Shown: positions 49,930 through 63,100 of the stretch, piece by piece
Layout: every line of letters begins with the position of its first letter
How positions within the stretch are numbered: the stretch's first letter is position 1
Assembly: GCA_014549065.1 (NCBI GenBank)
Contig: JACDOX010000015.1
Span: forward strand, 3,389,728 to 3,453,727
Length of the DNA: 64,000 bases
From: Cardinalis cardinalis
Lineage: Eukaryota; Chordata; Aves; Passeriformes; Cardinalidae
Reading direction: 5' to 3'
Position numbers and translations under genes: made by a program
Notes under the pieces: model-generated
The model's database searches: none
What the model was told of the DNA's origin: nothing
The model's input: the letters and a program-made list of their open reading frames with translations, nothing else

Positions 49930-50060
49930 CTTTTTAAATTTTCTTTTAAAAATATATTCAGTGCATCTTCTGTTTTTTTGTTTGTTAACAAATCTTACAT
50001 TTGTTTTGGGTTGCTTTGTTTGGGTTTCTTTTTGGGGGGGATGAGGGGGTGCTGTTTGCA
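49930..50060 (+). repeat. T/G-rich low-complexity tract
   Basis: T-rich and TTTG-rich sequence (GTTTTTTTGTTTG, then TTTGTTTGGG) passes into a run of seven G and a GGGGG run. No gene is seen here. Confidence 0.55.
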
Positions 50061-50454
50061 AGGGAGTTTTAGTCACCTTACGTGATGTTTGCTTTTAATT
50101 TTGGTCCCTTTCTATCTGTGAGGTTTCATTCTACAGTTNGGTAGTCACCATTCAGGAAGACTCAGAATCTTAATGAGTCGGAGCTCTTATCTTAAATCTA
50201 TAGTGATCATTGTAGATGTTGAGAGCCACTTTGAGGCATTTGGGGGTTTTTTGTTTGCTTGCTTTTCCTTAAATCTACAGCGTTCACCACAAACCTTCAA
50301 GTTTTAGGTCCCTTCCAAATGAAATAATCTAATCTATTCTAATATCTCAAAAAGAATAAGAAGACTGTATGCTTTGGGATCTCTTGTTTATTTGTTCAGG
50401 GTTGGTTTTCGTTTTCATCTTCATTCTTTTCATTTCCATCACCTCTCTATGAAG

Positions 50455-50859
50455 ACAGATTGAGACAGTTGGGGTTGTTCAGCCTGGAGAAGGCTCCAGA
50501 GANACCTTACAGCACTTTCCACTCCCTAAAGAGGGACCTACAAGAAAGCAGGAAAGGGACTTTTTACAAGGACAGATAGGGGAGGAGAAGAAATGGCTCT
50601 AAACTGAAAGAGTGTAGGTTTAGGTTNGGTTAGATTAGATTAGNTACTAGGAAAAAAGTCTTTCCTGTGAGGATGGGGAGGCACTGGCAGAGGTTGCTCA
50701 AAATTTTGGATGCCAGGTCTCTGAAGTTCAGGGCCAGGCTGAATGGAGCTTTGAGCAACCTGATCTAGTGGAAGGTGCCCCTGCTTATGGCAGGAAGGCT
50801 GGAAATAAATGTTCTTTAATGTCCCTTTCAAACCCAAACAATTCTATGATTCTGTGATT
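50455..50859 (+). mobile_element. CR1 LINE 3' end, plus orientation
   Basis: This is a 5'-truncated CR1 of about 400 bp. Landmarks in order are TTCAGCCTGGAGAAGGCTCC at 50478-50497, the block of GAGGGACCTACAAGAAAGCAGG at about 50532-50553, CTAGGAAAAAAGTCTTTCCTGTGAGG at about 50647-50672, GAGCAACCTGATCTAGTGG at about 50753-50771, and the 3' tail ATTCTATGATTCTGTGATT at 50841-50859. The tail is the diagnostic avian CR1 8-bp microsatellite. An internal TTAGATTAGATTAG repeat sits at about 50629-50643. It has no coding capacity and is the clearest bird signature in the window. Confidence 0.93.
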
Positions 50860-51679
50860 AAATATGTTGGGCATAACAAAAAGGAAATAAATAATTGCAA
50901 TTTCAGAATCAGCAAGACTTCCATTTCCACCCTCAATGAGAAATCTGAGACTTTTTGCTTATTGTCAAGTGTAACTGAAGTGAAATGTGAGACAAGCTTC
51001 TTCAGAGAGATATTTACTGTAGNAACCTGACTATGCAGAAATATCTTGGTAAATTATCATGAAACAGGCAAAACAGTGTTGGGCAACAAAGCCAAATGCT
51101 GCAGCTCAGAATTAGTTAAAAATAAGTTTTNTCTGCAACACAACAAATTATCAGCAAGACAGATGGCCAAAAAGAGGAAAATCAGAATTGTTTCCTCTGG
51201 GGCTGGATTTCTGAAAATAAACACTGAGTCTTGTCCCAGCTTTGTAACAGAAAATAGAATTCAATAGCATGGAGGAAACTGGAGAATCACACAATAGCAA
51301 TGCCGTGTTTAAAAGTGCAGCAATATGAGGGAGGGGAGCAATGATGACAATTGCTCTTTAGGTCTGTGCTGAAAGCAGACTGAGAGGAAGTTTGGTCTGC
51401 CACAGAGGCAGAGGCAGTCTGGCTGCTGGGAGGCCCTGGCCTTGCTGGCTCCTGTTTGCTCCTCGCGGCCGAAGCAGGCGTTGAATCCCCCTGTTTATAC
51501 ATTGCTTCCCAAGCCATGCCTCTGCCTGGGAGGAAAAATTCATCAAGGTTTTCATCGTATTTTAAACAANAAGAGAGTTGGCAAACAGTTTTTCAAAGCC
51601 AGCATAGTGATGCAATGAAAAGCTCTAAGAGAACACTCTGTGGTGATGGAGGAGGTCACAGCTATCAAAGAAGAAGGAA

Positions 51680-51777
51680 TTAAATATATTAATATATTAA
51701 ATAAATATCTAAATATATTAATATATTAACATATATATTAATATATTAAACGAATATATTAATATATTGAATAAATG
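51680..51777. repeat. AT-only tandem repeat (TTAATATA units)
   Basis: About 100 bases are built almost wholly from ATATTAATATATTAA units, with C or G at only three positions. Each unit is palindromic, so the tract can form hairpins or cruciforms. It is probably length-variable between individuals. Confidence 0.9.
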
Positions 51778-52325
51778 CTTATTTTTAGCTCATTTTTAAA
51801 GAATTCTATAATTTTGTTAAAAGGCTTTGATTTGTTTTGTCACCAAATTTCCCAGAAAGTCTCTGCTTAAGTTCCCCATGCTTATACAGTGAAACTTTGA
51901 CCATGTTGAATGAGGGTCCCTCCAAATGAAAAGAACATTTTGTTAGCACAGATGAAATGGCTGCTTTGAGAAAGTCTTCAGCTCAAGGANTTTTGAATGT
52001 GCCTAATTATATGGATGGAACTGCCCAAAAGACTACTTAGTTCCCCACATATTTTGGAGAAATTTCTAGCCCTTTCCATGTAGAAACAAGTTCATCTATG
52101 AAAGTTGATGAAAATATTTCTCNTAGGAACAGAGTTTAGACACATACGAGTCTCTAAAACTCTGAGCCCAGAGATAAAAATCTGGCTACAAAATTGTAGG
52201 GCATACTGAGGCTTCTTCATTGTTACCAATACAAATTCTGATGCTAATAAAAGCTATTTTGCTTTGTTGAGCAATTATTTAGATCCTTAAAAACTGTCAA
52301 AAGAAGAGATTTGGCCAGAGTACCA

Positions 52326-52383
52326 AACATATATTANAGCTGGGGACATAGCCTAACATACATTACAGCTGGGGACAAAATCT
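52326..52383 (+). repeat. Tandem duplication, two 29-bp copies
   Basis: Copies at 52326-52354 and 52355-52383 share the core AGCTGGGGACA and the flank AACATA-ATTA, with a handful of differences and one N. It is a small local duplication with no evident function. Confidence 0.75.
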
Positions 52384-53328
52384 GCAGACTAAATTGCTCA
52401 CAACAGGCTGCACACAGCAGCACAGCCTGGTCTAATCCTCCAGGCTAAACCTGGATGAGGAAGAAGCAAAGGAGCTGAATACCACTGCATATTATCCAAA
52501 AGGTGTCCTCTAGCAGGGAAATTCCTCACTGAGCTGGAGCTCAGGGCAGGGCAAGTGGGACAGGACTGCCCANAGAGCCACCACCATGCCTCACAACCAG
52601 GAGCAGATGTGCTGGACTGCGCTGAGAAAAGGGATGGTCAGCCCTGCTGGTGTGTGAGCTGACATAATCGGTGAGCATCATGAGGATGGTCGCCAGCAGT
52701 GCACATTTGTTCCTGCTTTGTGCAAGTTTCAGACACCACTGACCCTCATAAGTACATCATGAAAATGAAAAATAAATTACCAGCTGTTTGGTTCTTTCTT
52801 TACAAATTATGTTTAGAGAAATTGATGTAAAAGAATGTCACTTGCAGTGCTATTGACTCACTTCAAGTGCTGTGCACAGGAAGTTGTGTTTGCAGTGCTC
52901 TTATTTCACATGTAAAGGATGGCCTTGAGCTCACCTCCCTGAGGGGGTGAGGAGGAGGCCATCACCTCCCTGTGCTTGGCTTCTGTGTCCAACCCGCTGC
53001 TGCACAGCATCACTGGCAGACGGTCACACCCTGTGTGTGCCCTGTCACACTCACACAAACCACCTCACCTGCCTGAGGTCACAGCCCAGAGAGTGACAAA
53101 CACCCCTCTCCTGTTACAATATCTCCTTCCCCGAGGAAGAGCCCTGGGACCGTGCCGGAGCCTGGGGAAAGCCGAGGTGGGGCAGTTGTTTCCTCTGCTC
53201 CCTGCGTGCTGCAGCCTGACCAAGCAGCCCTGTTTCCTGGCAGCACAGAGAGGTCTGGACTGCATCATGATTAAAAAAAACTTGACTCTTCAATTTAGTG
53301 GTAAATAACACTTAGAATACTTAAAAAT

Positions 53329-53372
53329 ATGAGCTGGTGAAATAATACATCAAAAGATGAGCTGGTGAAATA
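53329..53372 (+). repeat. Short direct repeat, 16 bp, 28-bp period
   Basis: ATGAGCTGGTGAAATA occurs at 53329-53344 and again at 53357-53372, separated by unrelated AT-rich sequence. It is probably a small slippage-type duplication. Confidence 0.75.
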
Positions 53373-56300
53373 TTAGAACTCGTTTAAATCTCAAGCCACT
53401 TTGGGGGAAACAAGTTCTGTACACTTGCTTGTAGCTGCTATAAACACCTCAAGGCTGCCCAGGTCCTGGGCAAGGCAAGGGAAGCACATACCTTCTCACA
53501 AATGCACATCCCCCGGCTCNCCATGCAGTGAAACACCCTTCCTGCCAAAGGGTGTTTCCAGCACTGCTTGGAATTTATCCCATGCTTTTAATCTGGCCAT
53601 AAACAACAGCATTGCATTAGTCTCTCTCATCTCTGAATGTTGTTTGTACTCACTTGGACGCAGTGAAGGCTGGCTAGTCCATCTGGATTTCTTCCCCTGC
53701 TGCTTTTCCAGGGCAATTAATAAACTCTATCCTGTTTACTGATCCCAGTATGAACCCCCAGAAACAGGGAGCTGTGGTGATTCACAGGAGTTGTTTTGGA
53801 TTCAGTGAGGCTGAAAAAGAAATGTNCCTGCATTGCCAGAACTTTCTAAAGAGGTATGAAATGACAGTGGCTCTCAAGAGGAGTCAGGAGCCTGCCTCTC
53901 AGTCCAGTGAGGCCAATACAGCAGAAAGATGCACCTGTGGCATTTAATAGTATGTAGGATACTGAAGAGAGCTTGGATCACATCTGGACCTTTCCTTCCA
54001 TGTGCTCAAAGCTCTCAGCAATCCAACAGAAGCATTTTCATCTAGATATTTGAAAGGTCTCTGCATCTAGTGAGCTAAGCAGTTGTAAAAACCTGGGCAC
54101 TTGTCTTGGAGCACTTGGTAAAAGCATTCAAGGGCCTGTTCTAATAAGAAGTCTGTATGAATACCTGTGTGCATGTAAATGCATGTGCCAGCAATTGCTG
54201 CAAAGACAAAAATTATGATACTTCTGAGTTTTATTTAGAACTTTGTAAATAGAAGCAGAAATNAGAGCATGAACCACTGTGTTGGGCTAAAAACCTGTCA
54301 CACATGAGAATGGTTTTTGTGAGGCACACCTCTCTCTACTTACTTGTATAGAAAAGCTGCCCTGAGAAGTATTTTTCTTGGCTAGAGTCTATGAAAAATT
54401 AAATTTAGTTTTCTAAGCAAGAGGAGGCAGGAGAGTGGGCTGGTTACTCTTAATTTCCTGGGGGAAATTCCTAGGCAGAGCTCTTTGTTCAGTTTTAGTG
54501 AGAATGGCCAGACTACAGGGTATTTTTATATGTCAGAAACTCATCCTAGCACAGTTTATACATACTAAGGACTGTCAAACAGTACCACAAGCTNATTCAT
54601 CCCAGCAGTCTCTCTAAAAGAGGCTGCCATGATGCATCCAGACCCTGCAGTCACATCTGTGCTGCACATTGCAGGGATGATTTCAGGCACAAGCCACATA
54701 ATTCCAGAAACACCCTTTGGAAACTAATCTATAATATCCCTCAGCTGAGTACAGCAGCACAACATTTATTAAATCTGATTATTATTGTCAAAGAAACCTG
54801 AAAGATCCTGGTAGGGTTGTGTGCTTTCCCACCCTCTGTCCATGGGAGAGGACCAGATGGAAGCCCCTCTGCTTCCTGAAGGGATGGGGTGGAAGCTGCC
54901 CCCCTTCCTGGGCTAATCCNGACCCCCATATCCAGTGGGAGCACACCTGCCTGGTGGAGTCCGAGTCACCTCTGCTCACACAGCTTTACACCCCTGCTCC
55001 CATTGCCGCTAAGGCAGAAGGAGAAGCCTCAGCTGGTGATTTGGTGGCCCATTTGGACACAATCTAGTTAGGAGTCTGTGCTGGGGTCAGCAACATGGGC
55101 CTTCATGAAAAGTCCCTTCTTTAGAGCCAATTATGTGTNACTCTTCTGCAAACAACAGGGGAGCAAAAAACTGCCTTGGATCCAGACAAACACAGACACA
55201 GCTTCTTGTTCTCTTTTGAAATGGAAGTTTAAACACAGATGTTTGGATAGACACTCCTCTAGCAGCTTCTTGCTTGCTGCTCACTTTCACATAAGCCTTT
55301 TATAATTTAAAACCAATTTGAGGCTTCTAATTACTCAGAAATGCTTTCCATTACAGCTGTCCTGAAGCTCTGTGCCTCTGAATGTCCTCAGTAACCCTGT
55401 CTGGGCTGTGGTTCTTATCCCTCCTGTTCTCCTCCTCTGCTACAGGCTTTTCTTCCCAGTCTGAATATGTACACTGCAGAAATGGACTTTTGCTTTCCAA
55501 AATGCACAGGACAAATGTAGTNCAGGACAACTGATCTGAGCAGGGATCTCAGACCTTGAGAACCATGACTGCAGGGTGCTTTCCAGCCCAGGCACACATC
55601 TCTCAGTGTGAAAATGCTCAGCAAAAAATGCCCNCATTGTGTGAAAATAAGTAATAAAGTCTTGATGGATTTTTTTTTAGATTTGTCCACAAAGACAATA
55701 AAATATATAGTAATTTTTTTANGTGTCTGGTCTAAATATTGATTGCTGGAATTATAAGTAAAAAGAAAAAAACAACCCCAAAACAATTCTTAGAAATAGA
55801 TTGAAGTAAAAAAAAAATTACATGACTTGGGTATAGTTGTTTTCCACCAGTGTCTATAGCATATACATTCATGGGGACAGATTTATTTAGAGATATTTAG
55901 TAAGGTTATAGAGATACAGAGATCAGTTTAAGAAATCCTAAAATTGCTTCAGGTTAGAAGACTTTTCCACACATTGACTGTTCTTATTTTATTCTGTAAA
56001 TTCAGACCATCAGCCAGTGCTGTGGACAGGTAAAGGCCTAGATTGACTTTTGATTTGAAGCTGCACATCTCTTTTCCTGCTCCTGTGTGCACCCCCTGCT
56101 CTGGCTGCTGCCCAGTGCTTATGAGATGCACCAGCTCCATCCCTTCCTCACAGAAGCAGAGCAGCTTGCATGGGAGAATATCAAAGTATTTTGAAAAACT
56201 CAAGTGTGTGCAGGAGTTGGCCAAGAACCATCTCCATTTTTCAGCACCGTGACAGAGGAGTTTGAAAGTTTCAATTGCAGAATATCAAATCTGCCCTTAT

Positions 56301-59300
56301 GACCAGTCATATCTGAATAAAACAAGATTAAGCTGCAACTAAATCTTTATTTTGTTCCAACAGCCCTAGGGAAAAGTATTCTGCTTGGATGGAAANGCTA
56401 AGTGTGGGAGCATGGATCAGTAAAACAAACTGGGTAAGGGAGCAGGGAGAAGTTAACACTTGGAAAGGGGAATGATAAAAAACCAGAGACTTCTCAGTAT
56501 TTTGTAGGTATTTTCTTCTCTCCTGGGCAGGGCACCCCCTAGCGTGGTGCAAAGTGGTGCTGAAGTTGGGAGCACCATTTCCATGGATTTCTCATTTTGT
56601 TCTCATTTTGTCAAGGTAGAAGATAGGTAGGGTTGATGCAGAACATCTCAGCAGGCAGCAGCACTGAGGCAATGCTCTGAACTTACAGAAAACATGAANG
56701 GACCTGCAGTCAGAGACCTTCATCCCTGCCATCAAGAGCTGTGACTCTTCAAAGGAAGGCAGCAAATATGTATATGACATGTACATAGGCACTACTTGTG
56801 TACTTAACACAAATAAAAGTACACCTCAGCCTCCTGGGCAAACAAACACAAAGACAAAAGGAAGACTTNTTTTTTTTTTAAGCAGGAAAGTCAAATCAGA
56901 AATCCTAGTTTGGGGGAATACTTGGAAAAATCAAAGACATATTTCTGTTCTGATTATCCNTACTAAGACAGGAACAGTTCTGTAGAAAGGTGATTTTCAT
57001 GATCAGCAAAGTCACAAGTGGAGATGCAGCTATCTGCATCTGGTAAAAGTGTTTTTTCTACAGGAACTTAATTTATTTAGCCAAAGTGGTATCAATAAAA
57101 ATAATCTGTCTANCATGCTCTTTTGCTTCTATGAAGCAATGTCACAGTAAGAGGGATTACAAGCACACACACCCCAACCAGCTTTTTTTTTCTGTATCAG
57201 GCACACAGTTGTAGCTATAACACGTTTCCTTTTAGCAGCAAAGCATTTACAGTTTGCTCTTAATCAGATCTTCCTTCAAAAAAAGAAATGAGTAAGTAAC
57301 AGACAAAAGTTCATGAACTCAAATCAGTGGTGCAAATCTCTTAGTTAAAAATCATTTGAACTNTTCTGAACTTCCAGATTTGAAGTGTAATTTGCTTTAC
57401 ACTGTATGATTTATAGTGCTGCTGAGTGCAGCTGTGACACTGACACAGACCAGAGCCACACAAAGCGCTGTTTGGGGGAGCAGAAGTAGTTTTATAGGAA
57501 GTGTGATAAATAAAGCTTTGCTTTAAGTTTTTAGTCTGAAGATCATTTACTGTCTATTTGAGACATTTTCCCATTCAGATGATTAAATGCATATTGGTCA
57601 GATCCCAAAACACAGAGAATCCTTGCCTTGGCTAGTTCTACACTGGAGTTGACCTCAGTGCTGCAAGCTGTACAAGCAGTTCTCAAAGGAGTCTGAAATT
57701 TGCACGTCCAAGTCCTTCACTTTGCACTCCACAGGCACAAAAAGCCATGCATGTGTCCAGCCCAGAAGCACCAGATTTAATACTGGTATCAGATAGGAAA
57801 CAATTTCTTTCAAAGAGAGTTGTAACAGCCTTAGTTATTAGTGCATNACATTTATCTCGTACTGAAATTTCTGAAAATCAGTATTTTAAGATAAAGGATA
57901 GATTGAAAATACAAGAATTAGCTCAACTGTGCAGAAAGAATATTCTTGTCCTCAGGCTCAGCTCCAGCATATCAACTATTATCAACTTTAAATTTATTTT
58001 CCATGTTTCTGATCGAAGTATTAAAATATTAATGATTTCCTTAGCTGTTATTTGCTTGTAGCATGATGAATTTTTTCAATGGAATTCTGTGTCAGTCTTT
58101 CACTTTGATACATGCAAATTGATTTTATTTTAAGTTAAATTATGCAGTGGAAGCCCATTCTTCTCATTGCTTATGAAGGTAGAAAGGAAGAGAAATCTTT
58201 AGGAGTATCAGTACCNATCCTTCCCATGACAAGCAAGCAAGGGAGTGCTATGGCAGATTATCCTTAGCATTGCTTTTGAAGCAAACTGCTGCACAATTTA
58301 AGTGGCTCACCTTGTGAGAACAAAGCAGAGAAGCCTTTGAGTGCTACCTCAGACAGAGTCACAGCAAGACACCACTCTACCCTTCCAGGCACTGTTGTTC
58401 CTTTCCTTTAAAAATAGTTACTGAGACTGTTCTGCAAAATGGANACAGCTGCATCCACAGCAAAGAGCAGAGCTCAGGTAGTTATAGCACACTAAGGCTG
58501 AGCCCCAAGTGACACAGACCATGCAAAAGCCATCTCAGAAGGAGAAATCCCTTTCAATAGAAAAGCAACTGAAACAGTAAAAATCATGCATTTTACCAAG
58601 TAGCCAGGATGTAATAAAATACCATACCCATCACAGAATACTTCACTGATAATCTACAACAACAAAAAGGTAATACTATAGAAAGAGCCAAAATTATCAT
58701 ATCAATTCATAAAACTTCACTCTCTGCTTTTGCACTGTTTTGCCATATGGAAGACACAGAAGGAATATAATGCTATATTCCTATCAAGGAATATGGGGAG
58801 CATTGAGGAAAGCTCCAGACACAATTGCTGTCAACAACAGATGATGTACATTGTCAGGGTCAAATGGCAGAAAACTGAAAGACATTTGCAAGCCTTGCAC
58901 ATTCCTTTTAGAATGTGGCAACCCTCCAAATAATCTAATTATTCCCTATGGTTATACTACATTTGCTTGAAAATGCTTGCCCAAAGTACATANGTTAATT
59001 AATTAATCCATACATGTATTATAGCTTGTAGAGGAAGTCACAAGTAAGACTGAAATAATCTCACCAAAATTAGTGTCCTAATCTTAAACAAGATAGTATG
59101 ACCAATTCTCCATGGCTGGCACCAAGATTTGGGCTACATTATCTTAGATTAAGCCAAATATCACAAATTCAGGCCTTGGAATATAAAAANTCTATTATTA
59201 CAGTGCTGAAGTGATGGAAAACACAATGCAGCAACAAGTATAATCTTTTGGTTTAGAAGCTAACAAAGCTACAAGCACTGAAAATACACCTACTGGGTAA

Positions 59301-60060
59301 AGAATGTTTCTGATTTAACTTTTGTTGATATGAGTAGCTATGCCCAACTCCCAAGTGCAAGGCACGAAATAATCTTTAGCAATTAAATTTAAATCTGAAA
59401 ATAAATCACTTTAAAAACATTCTTCTTGTTCACATGGGAAAATGTTGCAAATCTTGGTCATAAAGAGTGCATGTTTGCAAATTGATACTGGAGTGGGGGA
59501 AATAATGAGTCAGCCAGTGGGGAGGTATTCTACAGGGTTTAGTTTAACAGAAAGCACAGTGGATTACCAGAGCTAGTTTTGCAGTTAGCATAAGTAACAA
59601 GGGCTNCACCAGTCTGGATGAGATGGTTCTTATATTCATCTTGTCTTCATCACCTGTTTATGCTATACAACAAATTGACACTAAATGTTAAAGAAATAAA
59701 TAAATTTTATAAATTATCCATTTCATGGTCTTTAACATTTATCAGTTGAGATATTTTTTACTTATCAGGAGCACTAGAACAGCTTCTGAGCAAAATTCTT
59801 TGGCAGCTTGAAATAAACAAATCAAACAAAACTGAAGATAGGATCCATTTAAATTTAAACCAGCAAGGAAACAAAGTATTTGGAGAAAAAGGGATTTTTT
59901 TTTTCTCCAGGAAGTAGTGAGAGGCAGTGAGACACAAATTGAAACTCTTTTTAGTTTTGACTTCCCAGCTGTAACTACTCCAACTATTTTCTGACAACAT
60001 AAATTACACACAAGGTATGAATACTTTGGCATTAAAATGCCTGATCCAGATCAGACAGAA

Positions 60061-60110
60061 NGATAGAATNATNGGATGATTTGTGTTGGANCTTAAAGTA
60101 CATCTCATTC
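60061..60110 (-). mobile_element. CR1 tail remnant, reverse orientation
   Basis: The bases ATAGAATNATNGGATGATTTGTG followed by TTGGANCTTAAAGTACATCT fit the reverse complement of a CR1 3' terminus (tail unit, then the GGTTTGGGTTGGAAGGGACCTTAAAGATCATC region). Beyond about 60110 the match is lost, so this is a very short or heavily decayed copy. Six N bases within 73 positions support a multi-copy sequence whose consensus was hard to call. Confidence 0.6.
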
Positions 60111-63100
60111 ATTTTTATTTCTCANGTTCTTCNCTGAAAGATATTCCAACTTGCTGATCCTTTAAAAACTCCTCCCTTAGAGAGGACCTCCAAGAACCAT
60201 TTTTATATTACAAGACCTCACTCCAGATGAAACCTGGCAGTGTTCTGAATTCCAAAAGTGGAAACGAAAGTTTATTATTAAATGTGAATGCACCTTCATG
60301 CAGCTGGATATCCTGCCTGGTGTCCTGTATACCCTGAAGCACTTGTATCAACCCAGAAAAAAAGAAAAAAATCCATGTCAATAAAATCACCTGACCGTTT
60401 AGTTTAANTTTCAGTGTCAGAAATACTTTGCACACATATTTACAGATGGAGAACTGGGCATATTTCTCATGTAATTCATTTGGAACCTATTCCTTTAACC
60501 ATTCCCATTTTGCAACAAAAACTACAACATAGAGACTCTTTCATTTAACTTGAAAACAAAATGAATAAGGCACACACATGAAAATGCAGCCTGACATTTA
60601 TTTACGGTAAACAGAAAAATGTTAAAGACCACCAGTAATCCTTAACTTCTTCATGAATCNCACAGAGGTTTTTGTCTCTTGCTGTCCCCCAGTTATTGCA
60701 GAAAAGCCAGCAAGCACCACTCTGAACACAGCAAGGAGAACTGCTGCATCAAAACAGCTGGAAGCTGATTTTCCAGGACTGAAATCTCACATGGAAGTGC
60801 TCTCCTTAGCAATCCAAAAGTAGAATCCTGAAATCCAGGTCATATTTCATAACAAAGTAGACACCAGTTATCCCAGCTTGGTGAGAAATCAGAACTTTTA
60901 CATGTGACCAAAACTGCCAATAGTTCCCTGTTCTTCAGGTTCCNTGAGAAAATACAGATTGATTAGGAGGGAAACCCCTTTGGTCTTTTAAACTTTTAGG
61001 ACTAAAATGTTTTTCCTTATTTTTTCTTTCCCTCCTTAAATGGGAACTAAATGTCATGTTAAGATTACTGAGGCATAGAGGACACACACAAAATAAGAGT
61101 AGGCTGCCATTCAGTCTCAGTGACCTTTGGATCCTGAGAAGGCAGGACAACCCCACCCCCTCAGAGTCATCACTTCCCTGCTCCACNTCACTGGGCAAGT
61201 AGAGCTGTGGACAGCTCTTCTTCCCCTGTCCCATTCCCAGCACTCTCCTTCTCAAGAGAGAGTTCTCCTTTGCATTTTGCATGTAACATAAGGTTAAAAT
61301 TATTTGACAGATGAACAGCAAACAAAAGCCTACTTTTCTCCTCCACATCAACACACATACTCTCTCTTGCTTTTTTTCCTTGCACACACCTTTCACATCT
61401 ATTAACCATAAATATTTAATAGTCACAGTGTGCTACAGAAAAATCTTTTCATGGGGTTGTTAGCCATCACTTAAATGCCATTCTGAAAAATAAGCTTGAT
61501 TTAGAACTGTGTATTTTCTCAAAATCTATCTTTTATGAGCCTTCCCCACCAAACAGATCTGCTTATTAGAAGTTATGGTTCTTGCATGAGTTTTATTTTC
61601 TGTATAGCTTTAAAGTATGGGAAAGGGTATAGNCTTCCATTATTCACTGAAAAAGCAAGAGTGACTTAAAAGCCAACACAAAACCTTAATGGAAAATACC
61701 CTCGAGTCCTAGTACACCAGTGGCTTTGGAGGCTTCAGCACTTTTCTTATCTCAGACACAAAAATTTGTTGCAGCCTGGGGCAGACCAGGGAACTGTAAG
61801 TCCAGGATTAGTACCCAGTCCTGTACCAGTGCTTGGCTGACCTCCCTCCTCCTCAAACATCTCAGGACAGCACACACAAAGGTACAGGGAGGATGTTTGA
61901 GTACTCAGACTGTCTCACCTGTGACATCCTCCCTTCCTCACCCCCGCAGCCAGCAGAGCAGCAATGCCCAGAGTGCAGAGAGTGGGATCCCAGTCACAGG
62001 GATCCCGAGCACAGGGCCAGGCTCCCACCCACNTTAAACTGCCTCTGAAGGGCTTCATTGCTGCAGCTTTCACAGCCAGCTCCCATGGTTACACACTGGC
62101 AGAATAAGGCAGGGAATTGGAGAGGCCTTGTGACTAGGCTTCATTTTTTGACATGTTGGGTATTAAGCACTCCTAATTTTCCTTCTCTTTGCCCTCTGCT
62201 GGAAGACATCCTTCTCTTTCCCCCCAGCTGCAGACCCCTTTGAGCTATTTCAATTGTCAAATAAGACAGATGCCTACAGAGGAACAGTGTATGAGGGAAT
62301 GAGTATGGAAGAAGAACCAAAAGGTAGAAGAGTGGAAGCTAGAGGACTGATGGAGTTTCAACAGAAGAGGTATCACAGTAGATAGGGTGAGGGAGGGAGA
62401 ACAGAGCTAGAGGACATGGGATGTGAACAGGTTAGAAAATGAGTGGAGTACAGAGAAGAAAATCAAGGCTGGCAGGAAAAGGAGGTGGCCTCTTTGCATT
62501 CCAGGTTTTTGTGTGTGAGTTTTCCCCCTTGATTCTTGCACTAAGCATCAAGCAGCACAACAGAAAACACAGTTAAGCTGGGTAGTAATTCTGGCTATGA
62601 CTGGTATTATTCTCCTTTCCATCCCTTTTCTTCCCAGTGGGCTGTGCAAGCAAATGCTGACAAACAATTCTGTCAAGGCCAACTCCATCTTCACTTCAGC
62701 CCTTCTGCTTCATTACCTCTCAGCCTTCTTGTCCCTCCACAAGTATCACACCACCAGCTGTTGAGGACTGAAGTTCCCAAGGTGTCATCTTGCCTTTACT
62801 CAGCTGACATTCAGTAAAACCCCTTGAGTACTCACAGTTGATGCTTATTTGGCCAGAGATCAGAATAAAAATCTATTATCAGACTAATTGAGATTTCTTT
62901 GCTGAAGCGACCGGTGATGATTGCAGCTGCTTATCACTCACACTGTGGTGGGCTTCAGGCATTGTAAAGCACACAGAAAACAGGCTGGGTTTGTTTCTGC
63001 TTTAGAAACAAATACACCTAATGCTATTTCTTCTGAGGTCAGAACACTTCTATAATAGCACCAGACAACAATGGGAATTTTGCTGGAAATTTTGCCCTCA

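Larger units (their letters stand above)
34641..50454. other. Noncoding stretch downstream of C14orf132
   Basis: I see no protein-coding gene, tRNA or rRNA in this 15.8 kb. The 5' part may be distal 3' UTR. Contents are AT-rich unique sequence, a GC-rich but mostly CpG-poor patch at about 45180-45360, an A-rich tract at 45779-45878, a T/G-rich tract at 49930-50060 and a perfect 5' splice-site word at 47145-47153. Open frames on both strands are short, broken by stops and family-less, including one of about 180 codons on the minus strand at 42378-42920. Confidence 0.7.

Noticed and set aside
60935..61426. 163-codon minus-strand open frame
   Set aside because: Internal Ns, Lys/Glu-rich and Cys/Leu-rich stretches and no known domain point to chance.
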